Virus record (IMG/VR): IMGVR_UViG_3300037119_005846
Span: 1 to 64,000 of that record
Direction: 5' to 3' (one strand)
DNA from: a virus
DNA length: 64,000 bases
Shown: positions 18,771 through 26,871 of the stretch, in pieces
Position numbering within the stretch: the stretch's first letter is position 1
Layout: every line of letters begins with the position of its first letter
Notes under the pieces: model-generated
Told to the model about the DNA's origin: nothing
Seen by the model: only the letters and a program-made list of their open reading frames with translations
Databases searched by the model: none
Program-made: the position numbers and the translations under genes

Positions 18771-19454
18771 ATGGCACGGGCGTTCAGTTCCTCGTACATC
18801 CAGTACGCCGCCGGGCCGTTGGAGACGCAGGCGACGACGACGATCACACTTGCCGCCGCCTTCGTGCCGCCCGCTATCAACGGGGCATGGCAGGCGATGC
18901 TCGGGGTCAACACCTCGGGGGCCGCCGACGGAATCGAACTGAGCCTCGACAACTTCGGCTGCCAACCGTTCATCTACGACAGTAGTGGCCAGATTTTTTC
19001 CGGGTTCCAAGCGTTCGTCGCCGACGGCTGGACTGTGTTGGCGGCGACGTTGACGGCATCGCAGACAACGTTTCATTACTACGTGTTCGGCACCAACACC
19101 TGGACGCACACCACCGCGGCCGGCAGCGCGAACCCTGACCCGGCCGGTACGGGCGGCGCGTACATTGTCGGAAGGTCACGCGGCACCGACGCTATGGCCG
19201 CGTCGACGTGGGCGGCGGGGGCGATCTGGTTCCGTGAACTGAAACAGGGTGAGATCGAACGGCTGCCTCGCGGCAACTGGTGGACGACGACCCCCGCCTT
19301 CCACGTCGAGTTCCCGTCCGGAGTCGACAATCCGGCGCTGACGAAGGACGTCAGCCGCTACCACCTGACTCAGTCGACGGTGTCCGGCACCACCCGCGCC
19401 GCCCTCGCCGACCCGCCCGGCTTCCGTTTCTCACCGCTCAATCGGAGGCGCTGA
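18771..19454 (+). CDS. LamG/concanavalin-like adhesin
   Basis: 227 residues from ATG 18771, chosen because upstream in-frame sequence is only the shadow of the previous gene. The C-terminal motif AGAIWFRELKQGEIERLPRG is the closing helix-strand of LamG/concanavalin-type domains in phage proteins; TAAGSANPDPAGTGGAYIVGR is the preceding strand. Likely binds surface glycans. A related protein is at 20343. Confidence 0.75.
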   Translation: MARAFSSSYIQYAAGPLETQATTTITLAAAFVPPAINGAWQAMLGVNTSGAADGIELSLDNFGCQPFIYDSSGQIFSGFQAFVADGWTVLAATLTASQTTFHYYVFGTNTWTHTTAAGSANPDPAGTGGAYIVGRSRGTDAMAASTWAAGAIWFRELKQGEIERLPRGNWWTTTPAFHVEFPSGVDNPALTKDVSRYHLTQSTVSGTTRAALADPPGFRFSPLNRRR

Positions 19455-19900
19455 TGGCTCACGGGCCGGCCGGGCACCTCCTGCTGCCGATCCGCGGCCG
19501 GTCCGGACCGGCCGCCCCGACCGTCGTGCAGGAGGGGTTCCGTTGGCGTAACGACGACGGGTCAGAGACGACAGCAACCTGGGCGGCGGCACAGGACACG
19601 AACGCGTCGTTGGCGTTGGCGACGAACACCCGGCTGCGTGTCGTGCTCGACGCAACCGGCGATCCGGCCCCGACCGCCTACACCCTGTACTACAAGAAGT
19701 CGACGGACTCGACGTGGCTGCCGGTCGCGGTCGGATCAGGTGGCGGCGACCCCGTGTACGTCGCCACGTCATCGAACATCACTGCTTCGGGTGAGGCGAC
19801 GACCGCTCAACTGACTGCACCGTCCGGTAAGACGACGGCCGATTTCTCGGTGGGCCGGATGTGGGACGACGAGAACGGCACCGACCTGATCGACCTCTAG
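19454..19900 (+). CDS. Fibre module protein (EGFRWRNDDGSE domain, copy 1)
   Basis: 148 residues; the ATG overlaps the previous stop by one base. After ~25 residues the whole protein is one module: EGFRWRNDDGSETTATWAAA through RLRVVLDATGDPAPTAY to GKTTADFSVGRMWDDENGTD. The same module recurs in the 21073 gene. Such modules are found in bacterial and phage surface proteins; role is probably a structural spacer or binder. Confidence 0.78.
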   Translation: MAHGPAGHLLLPIRGRSGPAAPTVVQEGFRWRNDDGSETTATWAAAQDTNASLALATNTRLRVVLDATGDPAPTAYTLYYKKSTDSTWLPVAVGSGGGDPVYVATSSNITASGEATTAQLTAPSGKTTADFSVGRMWDDENGTDLIDL

Positions 19901-19908
19901 GAGCACCG

Positions 19909-20343
19909 ATGGCAACAACGAAACACAAGGCCTACTCAGCGGCGATCGCGAACGTCCACACGACGTCGCTCAACTCGTTGGCGAACAACGCCAACAGTGC
20001 GGCGTCGTCGGCGATCGACAACGGGACGCTCCTCGACCTGTACGACGACCTCACCTTGACCGTCGCCACGCAGGGTTCGGCCCGTTCGGCCGGGGCCGTC
20101 GTCACCGTCTATCTGATCCCGGCGTTGGACGGCACCAACTACGACGCCGTCAGCGAAGCCACCGCAGAGGTGGCCGCCGTGTTCTCGCTGGATGCGGCGA
20201 CGACGGCCCGCCAGTCGACGCGGCGTGACATCCCGATCCCGCCCGGCCTGTTCGAGTACTTCGTCCGCAACTCGACCGGGCAGGCATTCGCCTCGTCCGG
20301 CAACATCCTCGAACGTCGCCCGCATTCGTTGGAGACTGCCTGA
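19909..20343 (+). CDS. Conserved tail appendage protein
   Basis: 144 residues from ATG 19909 with TAGGAG on the previous stop. DLYDDLTLTVATQ, VTVYLIPALDGTNYD and RRDIPIPPGLFEYFVRNSTG are hallmarks of a small beta-sandwich protein widespread in phage fibre operons. Overlaps the next gene by one base. Confidence 0.75.
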   Translation: MATTKHKAYSAAIANVHTTSLNSLANNANSAASSAIDNGTLLDLYDDLTLTVATQGSARSAGAVVTVYLIPALDGTNYDAVSEATAEVAAVFSLDAATTARQSTRRDIPIPPGLFEYFVRNSTGQAFASSGNILERRPHSLETA

Positions 20344-21068
20344 TGTCGGCCCCGGCGATCGCCGTACGTCCAAGGTGGCGGCCCGCTGCTTCGGCCTCCG
20401 TCGACTGGTCACATCCGTTGTCGAACATGTTGATGTCGGCGATCGTCGTGGAGGCGGGCAGCTTCGTGGATCTGGCCGGCGGTGTGCAGCTTCCCGTCAA
20501 CGTGGCGCCGCCCCACACCGTGAACGGCTGGGGTCGGGGGATGGGGAACACCGCTGCCGGTGAGGGCGCCTTCCTGACGATCGGCACCTCGCACCGGTTA
20601 TGTCTTCAGCCGCCGTTGTCGCTGATGTGGGTCGGCAGCCGGGACGGCACCCCCGACGACTTCGCCGACCTGTTCGGGGTGATCCTCGACGCCAACCCGT
20701 ACTTCTGTTACGGACTCGGCTTCGAGACTTCACCGTCGACCAGGATGAAGTTCGCCTACAACGACTCCGGGTCCAGCTACTACAACGCCCAAACGACGGC
20801 CGCGTTGCCAGCCGGACCGCAGGTGGCGGTCGGTGTCCTACCTCGGGGTAACGGGTCCGCCCTGTACGCCAACGGCACCGTGGCGACTGGCAATACGTGC
20901 AATGTGATCGGGTATACGTCGACGGCAATATTCATCATTGCAGGAAGCAACCTGCTCGGCCGTGCCACCCGAGCCACAACGAATTTCGGGGCCGTCTGGA
21001 ACCGTGAACTATCGGCTGGCGAGATCGTCCAGCTGTCCGCCGACCCGTTTACTTTTCTGAGGAGGTGA
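20343..21068 (+). CDS. LamG/concanavalin-like adhesin, second copy
   Basis: 241 residues. The closing TTNFGAVWNRELSAGEIVQL marks a LamG-type fold; HTVNGWGRGMGNTAAGEGAF and a DLFGVILDAN region form the front. It is related in fold to the 18771 product, giving two glycan-binding candidates in one operon. Confidence 0.75.
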   Translation: MSAPAIAVRPRWRPAASASVDWSHPLSNMLMSAIVVEAGSFVDLAGGVQLPVNVAPPHTVNGWGRGMGNTAAGEGAFLTIGTSHRLCLQPPLSLMWVGSRDGTPDDFADLFGVILDANPYFCYGLGFETSPSTRMKFAYNDSGSSYYNAQTTAALPAGPQVAVGVLPRGNGSALYANGTVATGNTCNVIGYTSTAIFIIAGSNLLGRATRATTNFGAVWNRELSAGEIVQLSADPFTFLRR

Positions 21069-21072
21069 CCCG

Positions 21073-22290
21073 ATGATCGCTGCGGGCCGCGTCGCACTCC
21101 TCGCAACGCCTGCATCGGCGTCGACCAGCAAGTACACCGAACTCGAATGGTCACTGAAGACTCAATCGCCGGCCGTCAACACTGACGTCTACGAGTTCCG
21201 GGTCTTCGCCGGGTCGACACCGCTCAACTCGTACGCCGTAACCCCGCAGCTCACCATCAGCGTTGCTGTCAGCACCTACGACGAGACCGGTCGCAGTGTC
21301 ACCATCGCCGCCACGGTCAACAGCACCAGCGTGCAGTACATCGGGATCCTCACCCAAGAGGGATTCCGCTGGCGCAACGACGACGGCAGTGAGACAACGG
21401 CGACGGGACTGGCGGCTCAGGACACCAATGCATCGCTCGTTCTCGCCACAGCGGCTCGCCTTCGAGTGCTGGTCGACACCGCCGGCAGCCAGGCTCCAAC
21501 GAAGTACAAGCTCTACTACAAGAAGACGACCGACTCAGTGTGGGCGCCCGTCCCGGTGGGATCTGGTGGTGGTTCTCCGGTCTATGTCGCTACATCGTCC
21601 AATATCACCGCCTCCGGTCAGGACACGACGGCGCTCCTCGCAGCGCCTTCGGGCAAGACCACCGCTGACTTCCTGACCGGCCGCATGTGGGACGACGAGA
21701 ACGGCGTTGATGCCGTTGACTTAACTGGTGTTCCCTCGTTCGCCCCGTTCGTGCTCGCCGACATCACCGGCCCCGGCATGGGCACTCCGTCCGTCACTGC
21801 CGGCGTGCTGTCGACATCGAACGGCGGCTACGGGCGCCTGATCTTCCTACCGGCTACACGCACTGCCCATAACTGCCTCTTCGAGGTCGAAGTAGATCGC
21901 TCCGAAATCGATGGTGAGTCCTGGTGGGCACTGCTGGTCAACACCGACTCCAGTGCTAACGGCGGAATCAAGACGATGATTCATTGGGGGAGCCACAACA
22001 CCTCCGACGCTTCGGGAGTGTCTGCTGGTCTGTCCAGTGACTGGATGTACGCAAGCGGCACGATGGCTCGGATCGCTTCTGACCCGTCTGGATGGACGAA
22101 CTCGGGGGTTCACACGGTCGGCCTTCGTGTCGTCGGTTCACAGGTCACCGTTGTCCTGGATGGCATAGATGTGTTCCAAGTAACTGACTCGGCCTTTGCC
22201 ACGATGACAGCCGGAGGTTACGTCGGCGTCGGCGGTGACACAGGTGGTGCCACGCGCTCCTGGAACACCTGGCGTCTGACGGAGTTGTAG
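21073..22290 (+). CDS. Mosaic fibre protein with three shared modules
   Basis: 405 residues; GAGGAGGTGACC is a strong ribosome site. Module B (YTELEWSLKTQSPAVNTDVY, about residues 20-65) is shared with the 22293 gene. Module A (EGFRWRNDDGSE..., about 96-218) is shared with the 19454 gene. Module C (LFEVEVDRSEIDGESWWALL to the end) is shared with the C-terminus of the 22558 gene. This is direct evidence of domain shuffling inside the operon. The front ~17 residues are hydrophobic and could be a weak signal or a coupling segment. Confidence 0.8.
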   Translation: MIAAGRVALLATPASASTSKYTELEWSLKTQSPAVNTDVYEFRVFAGSTPLNSYAVTPQLTISVAVSTYDETGRSVTIAATVNSTSVQYIGILTQEGFRWRNDDGSETTATGLAAQDTNASLVLATAARLRVLVDTAGSQAPTKYKLYYKKTTDSVWAPVPVGSGGGSPVYVATSSNITASGQDTTALLAAPSGKTTADFLTGRMWDDENGVDAVDLTGVPSFAPFVLADITGPGMGTPSVTAGVLSTSNGGYGRLIFLPATRTAHNCLFEVEVDRSEIDGESWWALLVNTDSSANGGIKTMIHWGSHNTSDASGVSAGLSSDWMYASGTMARIASDPSGWTNSGVHTVGLRVVGSQVTVVLDGIDVFQVTDSAFATMTAGGYVGVGGDTGGATRSWNTWRLTEL

Positions 22291-22292
22291 CG

Positions 22293-22547
22293 ATGGCCAA
22301 GTACACCGAGTTCGAGTGGAACCTGAAGCTCCAGTCCCCGGCGACTGGCAGTGAGGTCTACGAGTTCCGCGTCTATGCCGAGGACGACCCGTTCGGCACC
22401 TACGCCGTCACCCCGCAGCTGACGGTCAGTGGTGGCGGAACAACCGGCTCATTCGTCGGCGTCAACGCCGTCACTGCCGCTTACATTGGCACTACCGCTG
22501 TCACTAAACTGTACGTTGGAACCACTCAGGTGTGGCCGCCCGTCTAG
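22293..22547 (+). CDS. Short fibre module protein
   Basis: 84 residues, almost all module B (AKYTEFEWNLKLQSPATGSE) plus two short repeats of the form VTAAYIGTTAVTKLYVGTT. It looks like a free-standing copy of the N-terminal module of the previous gene, perhaps a residual or accessory subunit. Confidence 0.72.
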   Translation: MAKYTEFEWNLKLQSPATGSEVYEFRVYAEDDPFGTYAVTPQLTVSGGGTTGSFVGVNAVTAAYIGTTAVTKLYVGTTQVWPPV

Positions 22548-22557
22548 GAAGTGAAGT

Positions 22558-24468
22558 ATGAGCAGCACCCAAGATTTCCCGCCAGCAATCGGCCAGAGCC
22601 CGTGGGGTGAGGACCTCAACACGTATCTGGCGTGGCTCGACACCCGGCTCGCCCGCATCGAGGACGGCACGATCGGCCCGCAACTGCCGTTCGCGCTGTC
22701 ACCGTTCGGCGCCGTGCACGCTCTCGTCTCTGATCTCGTGACGTTGGCAACCACCCCGCCGCTCGGCACGCTCGGCGTCAACAACTCCGTGCACGTCATG
22801 ACGTCGGACACGCCGACGCTGACGGTGCCGCCGCCCACTGTCTGGACGCTCGCCCCGGCCAACGCCGCCCACGTCATGACGTCGAACACCCCGGCGCTGC
22901 TACCGGACGGGCCGGTCGAGTTGACGATGGAGGCGGGGGCGACGACCTTCCAGCCGTGGGTCCAGCTGCAGGTCGGGTCGACGGCGACGATCACGTGGAA
23001 GGACACGGCCGGGGCGACGATCGGCACCGGTTCGCAGCCGACGATCACGGTGCCCACCGACCGCATCGTCCGCATGTACGTCACCCAGAGCGGGCTGCCG
23101 GCGATGAACCAGGTCGACTACTTCAACATCGGTTTCGACGACAACCAGGACCAGGGCCGCGAAAGCATCGGTCACGCCTACGACTGGCCCGGTCAACGCG
23201 TCGTTCAGATGGCCGGCACCCAGCTGCTGACCGGGATGCGCTATTTCATGGCGGCCAACACGCCGCTGTCGACAGCGTTCAACTTCACCGGCATGTCGAA
23301 CCTGCAGTTCATCGAATGTTTCGGGGCGAAGATCACGACCGCCGTGCTGACCGGCTGCACATCACTGATCAGGTTCTGTGTCGAGGGATGCAATATCAGC
23401 TACATGGACTTCTCCCCGGTCAAGAACTGCCTAAGGGATCTGCGCTGCGCCGCCAACCACGGCGGGCCAGTGACACTCTTCACAGACGGTCCCATGACGC
23501 AGCTATTTCACTACTGCGTCCAGGGTCAGACCGTGGCTGTACACCTACCGGGCGCCATGTTGCCAGCGATCTCCGAATTCTGGGTGTACGGCACCGACAT
23601 CACGGCGATAGACCCGATCATCTCGCCCGCCGCCGCAAGCATTCTGATGCAGCACAACCCGCTGAACCAGGCCACGGTGGACGGCATGCTGATCCAGGCG
23701 AACGCGATGGGCCTCAGCGGTAGCGGTATCAACTACAACCTGACTGACGGGCACCCGCCGACGTCGGCGGGGCAGGCGGCGCGGGTCGCCCTGGAGAACA
23801 GGGGATGCCGTATCGAGTGTCCGAATGCCGGTACCGACAGCGGCTTGAACGGCACACTCGGCACCTATACCGCGCCGACGCATCAGCCGTGGGTTCTCGC
23901 CAACACGCACACCACGGCGGGCGCCTTCGGTACCGTCAACATGATTACGAGCGTCACCTCAGGTGTGCTGGCGGCGGCGTGGGACGCATGGCAGATGTGC
24001 CTGTTCAACCCGACCGGCCACTCCACTTGGGAGGACTGCTACTTCGAGGTCGTGATCGACTGGGCCGAGATCAACAACTCATACGACTGGATGTTAGTAG
24101 TCAACAGCGACACCAAAGGCCGCAACGGCGCCCGTCTCAAGGTCAACTGGTCGGTGGTCAATAGCGGTCAGGATTGGGGTGTCAGTGCGGGCAAGTCCGA
24201 CTCATATGACTACAACACCCCCGTCGAATGTGTCCGCATCGCTCCCAACCCGGCCGGCTGGTCCAACGCCGGGGCACACAAGTTCGGCATCTACCACGGC
24301 GGCGACACCTTGTACCTCACACAGGACAGCGTGAAGACACACCGCTGCCGCACGCCGTGGATCGACTGGCTCGGCGGCGGACCGTACGCCGGGATCGGCG
24401 GCTACGGCATCGGCGGCAAGACCTATCACTTCGCGTCATGGGGCTATGCCCCCGTGACGATTCCCTGA
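22558..24468 (+). CDS. Tail spike-like protein with LRR/solenoid region
   Basis: 636 residues, AGGAAG site. Residues ~55-115 carry repeats of the VHVMTSDTPTLT type. Residues ~215-420 have spaced Leu/Cys patterns (LTGCTSLIRFCVEGCNISYM, AISEFWVYGTDITAID) resembling a bacterial leucine-rich or BspA-like solenoid. The C-terminal ~145 residues are module C (YFEVVIDWAEINNSYDWMLV). A receptor-binding spike is the likely role. Confidence 0.78.
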   Translation: MSSTQDFPPAIGQSPWGEDLNTYLAWLDTRLARIEDGTIGPQLPFALSPFGAVHALVSDLVTLATTPPLGTLGVNNSVHVMTSDTPTLTVPPPTVWTLAPANAAHVMTSNTPALLPDGPVELTMEAGATTFQPWVQLQVGSTATITWKDTAGATIGTGSQPTITVPTDRIVRMYVTQSGLPAMNQVDYFNIGFDDNQDQGRESIGHAYDWPGQRVVQMAGTQLLTGMRYFMAANTPLSTAFNFTGMSNLQFIECFGAKITTAVLTGCTSLIRFCVEGCNISYMDFSPVKNCLRDLRCAANHGGPVTLFTDGPMTQLFHYCVQGQTVAVHLPGAMLPAISEFWVYGTDITAIDPIISPAAASILMQHNPLNQATVDGMLIQANAMGLSGSGINYNLTDGHPPTSAGQAARVALENRGCRIECPNAGTDSGLNGTLGTYTAPTHQPWVLANTHTTAGAFGTVNMITSVTSGVLAAAWDAWQMCLFNPTGHSTWEDCYFEVVIDWAEINNSYDWMLVVNSDTKGRNGARLKVNWSVVNSGQDWGVSAGKSDSYDYNTPVECVRIAPNPAGWSNAGAHKFGIYHGGDTLYLTQDSVKTHRCRTPWIDWLGGGPYAGIGGYGIGGKTYHFASWGYAPVTIP

Positions 24469-24484
24469 CCAAGGAGAAACAGTT

Positions 24485-24853
24485 ATGGCCAAGCGAGTAG
24501 ACAGCACGGTCCTCGACACCGGACTCAACGTGATCAAGACCGGGGCGATCCGTATGACGGTGTGCTCGGCCGAGCCGACGAACATGGCCGCCGTCGCCGG
24601 GGTCACCCTCGCCGAGGTGACGATGGCGTCGACCGACATGACCGTCGGGGCCGGCACCGGGCAGGGCCGCAAGCTGACGACGACGGCGAAGAACTCGGTG
24701 CCGATCCTCACGACCGGCAACGCCACCCACATCGCCCTGCACAACAACTCGACGGTCCTCTACTACGTCACCACCTGCGCCCTGCAGTCGTTGACGGCGG
24801 CGGGCACGGTGAACATCCCGGCGTGGACGATCGAGATCCAGGCGCCGACCTGA
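24485..24853 (+). CDS. Conserved small virion protein
   Basis: 122 residues, AAGGAGAAAC site. The pattern MAKRVDSTVLDTGLNVIKTG, TVCSAEPTN and ATHIALHNNSTVLYYVTTC is common in phage tail regions near fibres; function unknown. Confidence 0.72.
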   Translation: MAKRVDSTVLDTGLNVIKTGAIRMTVCSAEPTNMAAVAGVTLAEVTMASTDMTVGAGTGQGRKLTTTAKNSVPILTTGNATHIALHNNSTVLYYVTTCALQSLTAAGTVNIPAWTIEIQAPT

Positions 24854-24858
24854 TGGCC

Positions 24859-24864
24859 TAAGAT
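24859..24864 (+). promoter_or_regulatory. Candidate leaderless -10 box
   Basis: TAAGAT exactly six bases before the ATG at 24871. The same hexamer and spacing recur before 49258. Confidence 0.35.
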
Positions 24865-24870
24865 GAGCTG

Positions 24871-25101
24871 ATGGACACTGATGCTCTGACAAGAGACGAC
24901 CTGATCAAGCTGATGCAGCGAAGCAACTTTGTGCGTGACCAGCAGAGCCAGCGGATCGGTCAGCTGCTCAGTGAAAACTTAGAACTGGCGGCCATCCTTA
25001 ACGAGCTTCAGCAGGAGAACACGGCACTCCGCGAGACGATCGCGAGCGCGAATGGCGACGGCGGCGCGACGCTCGACGCGCCCGATGACGCGCTCACGTG
25101 A
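24871..25101 (+). CDS. Leucine-zipper-like small protein
   Basis: 76 residues, mostly one coiled coil (SQRIGQLLSENLELAAILNE, LQQENTALRETI), then an acidic tail. No Shine-Dalgarno; TAAGAT lies six bases upstream. Coupled by GTGA to the glycosyltransferase, so it may be its partner. Confidence 0.65.
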   Translation: MDTDALTRDDLIKLMQRSNFVRDQQSQRIGQLLSENLELAAILNELQQENTALRETIASANGDGGATLDAPDDALT

Positions 25102-26201
25102 CCATCCACGTCATCGGCTTCGTCCACACGCGCTTCGACGACGTCACCTTCAGCCACTGCGCGTTCACGTCCAAGGTTGTCCGCTGGGTAGAAATGATGG
25201 CTGCCGCCGGCGAGCGAATCATCGTCTACTGGGGCGGCGATTCGCCGCCAGGCGGCGACTACGGCATGGTCGACTACGTCAGCATGATGAGCGACGCCGA
25301 GCAGAACGAGCGCTTCGGCGCCGAGCTTCCGAATACGATCCTAGACCTCGACTGGAATCCAAACGCGAGTCACTGGCGCATGCTCAACCATCGAGCAGCC
25401 GCGGCCCTGTACACTCACTGGCGTGAGGGCGACGTGATAGCGGTGCTCTCAGGGTCCAATCATGACACCCTGATGACGGAGTTCAGCCACACTTGGTTTG
25501 TCGAGCCGTGGGTCGGCTACGCCGGCATCAGTAAGCTGTCACGGGCTCGATGCTTCGAGTCGTCGGCATGGCGTCACTACATGTACGGTCAGCATCAGAT
25601 AGCCGACGGCCTGCCGCTCGACACGGTGATTCCGAACTACTACCGTCCCAATGACTTCCGCACGGGCGACGATGACGGCTACCTGCTGTACGTCGGCCGG
25701 ATGATCCAGCGGAAGGGGATCATGGACATCATCGAGGTGGCGCGGCGCTCCAAGCGAAAGTTATACATGGTCGGCCAGGGAGCGCGAGTTGATGAGGAGA
25801 ACGACACGCTCGTCTGCGACGACGGCACGGTCATGAACACGCTGGGCGTCGACGTCACGTACTTCGGCATCGTCCAGCCCGGCCCCCGCGCGGATCTGTA
25901 CGCTCGAGCATCGGCGACGATCGCGGCAACGACGTACATCGAGCCGTTCGGCGGCGTGTTCGCGGAGGCGATGCTCTCGGGTGTTCAGCCGGTATGCCGG
26001 AACTGGGGCGCGTTCGTCGAGTACGTCGACGGCAGATACAGGTTCGACGACGTCGACCAGGCCGTTGACGCGGTCGACCGAGCGGTCATAGCTCGCGGGC
26101 CGGAACTTCGCGAGCGAGCGATCGAGACGTTCAGCGTCGAGACGGCGACGGGCGCGTACGCCGAGTGGCTCGGACGCATCCGCGATACGATGGCTCGGTG
26201 A
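25098..26201 (+). CDS. GT-B glycosyltransferase (GT4-like)
   Basis: 367 residues from GTG. The C-terminal Rossmann half shows YLLYVGRMIQRKGIMDIIEV, then VTYFGIVQPGPRADLYARAS and EPFGGVFAEAMLSG, the acidic E-x7-E nucleotide-sugar site of GT4 enzymes. The N-terminal acceptor half is less conserved. It would transfer a sugar to a virion protein, phage DNA or host wall polymer. It sits between fibre genes and the terminase, which favours virion or receptor modification. Confidence 0.87.
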   Translation: MTIHVIGFVHTRFDDVTFSHCAFTSKVVRWVEMMAAAGERIIVYWGGDSPPGGDYGMVDYVSMMSDAEQNERFGAELPNTILDLDWNPNASHWRMLNHRAAAALYTHWREGDVIAVLSGSNHDTLMTEFSHTWFVEPWVGYAGISKLSRARCFESSAWRHYMYGQHQIADGLPLDTVIPNYYRPNDFRTGDDDGYLLYVGRMIQRKGIMDIIEVARRSKRKLYMVGQGARVDEENDTLVCDDGTVMNTLGVDVTYFGIVQPGPRADLYARASATIAATTYIEPFGGVFAEAMLSGVQPVCRNWGAFVEYVDGRYRFDDVDQAVDAVDRAVIARGPELRERAIETFSVETATGAYAEWLGRIRDTMAR

Positions 26202-26650
26202 GCCTGTACACCGACGCGCAGTCGCTGCTCGCACTGCTGGAGCTCACGGTGACGGTCGATCAGCCGTCCGTTCGCTGGGCGCAACTCGGCTCGCCGGTCG
26301 TCACGTGCGAGTCGATGGTCGTCGGCATCGTGACCGCTCGAGAGGAACCACTGTTCGCAGGCGGCGGCAGAGACTGCCAGATCCTCGAGGTGATCGACGT
26401 CGTCGCGGCGATCGCGCGCGACTGCGCATTCGGGAGCGACGCCGACGGCAACACCGACCCGGAGAAGGTAGCCGCGATCAGTGTCGCGCAGGACGCCGAT
26501 GTCACCGCGCTGAAGGCGTGGGTGGAGGCTCTGCCGCGACCCGCGGACACACTGACCAATCACACGTTCTCATCGGAGGGCGGCCTCGCGATCGTGACGA
26601 CGTCGACGTCCGTGTACGTCGGCTGGCTCGGCACCGGTGTCACGCCATGA
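26198..26650 (+). CDS. Possible tail terminator
   Basis: 150 residues from GTG (GTGA overlap with the glycosyltransferase). Opening YTDAQSLLALLELTVTV, a QLGSPVVTCESMVV segment with Cys, a second Cys, then a helix and a VEALPRP turn, recall actinophage tail terminator proteins, but identity is not secure. Length fits. Confidence 0.6.
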   Translation: MSLYTDAQSLLALLELTVTVDQPSVRWAQLGSPVVTCESMVVGIVTAREEPLFAGGGRDCQILEVIDVVAAIARDCAFGSDADGNTDPEKVAAISVAQDADVTALKAWVEALPRPADTLTNHTFSSEGGLAIVTTSTSVYVGWLGTGVTP

Positions 26651-26871
26651 CCGCGCGACGCTTCGAGCTGCATCGAGACGTCGACGTCACCGGCATCTCG
26701 GGTACCGGCGTCGTCGCCGAGGGAGTTCTCTTCTCCGATGACGTCGCCGTGCTTCACTGGGTCAGCCAGTGGCCGTCGTCGGTCGTTCACTACGAGCGCG
26801 GCATGGAGAGCGTTGAGCATGTCCACGGGCACGGCGGGCAGACGCGCATCGTCTGGCTGGACGAGTCGTGA
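26647..26871 (+). CDS. Small conserved actinophage protein
   Basis: 74 residues. RFELHRDVDVTGISGTGVVA, DVAVLHWVSQWPSSVVHYER and HGHGGQTRIVWLD define a small beta-barrel protein very common in actinobacteria and their phages; function unknown. Overlaps terminase by GTGA. Confidence 0.75.
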   Translation: MTARRFELHRDVDVTGISGTGVVAEGVLFSDDVAVLHWVSQWPSSVVHYERGMESVEHVHGHGGQTRIVWLDES

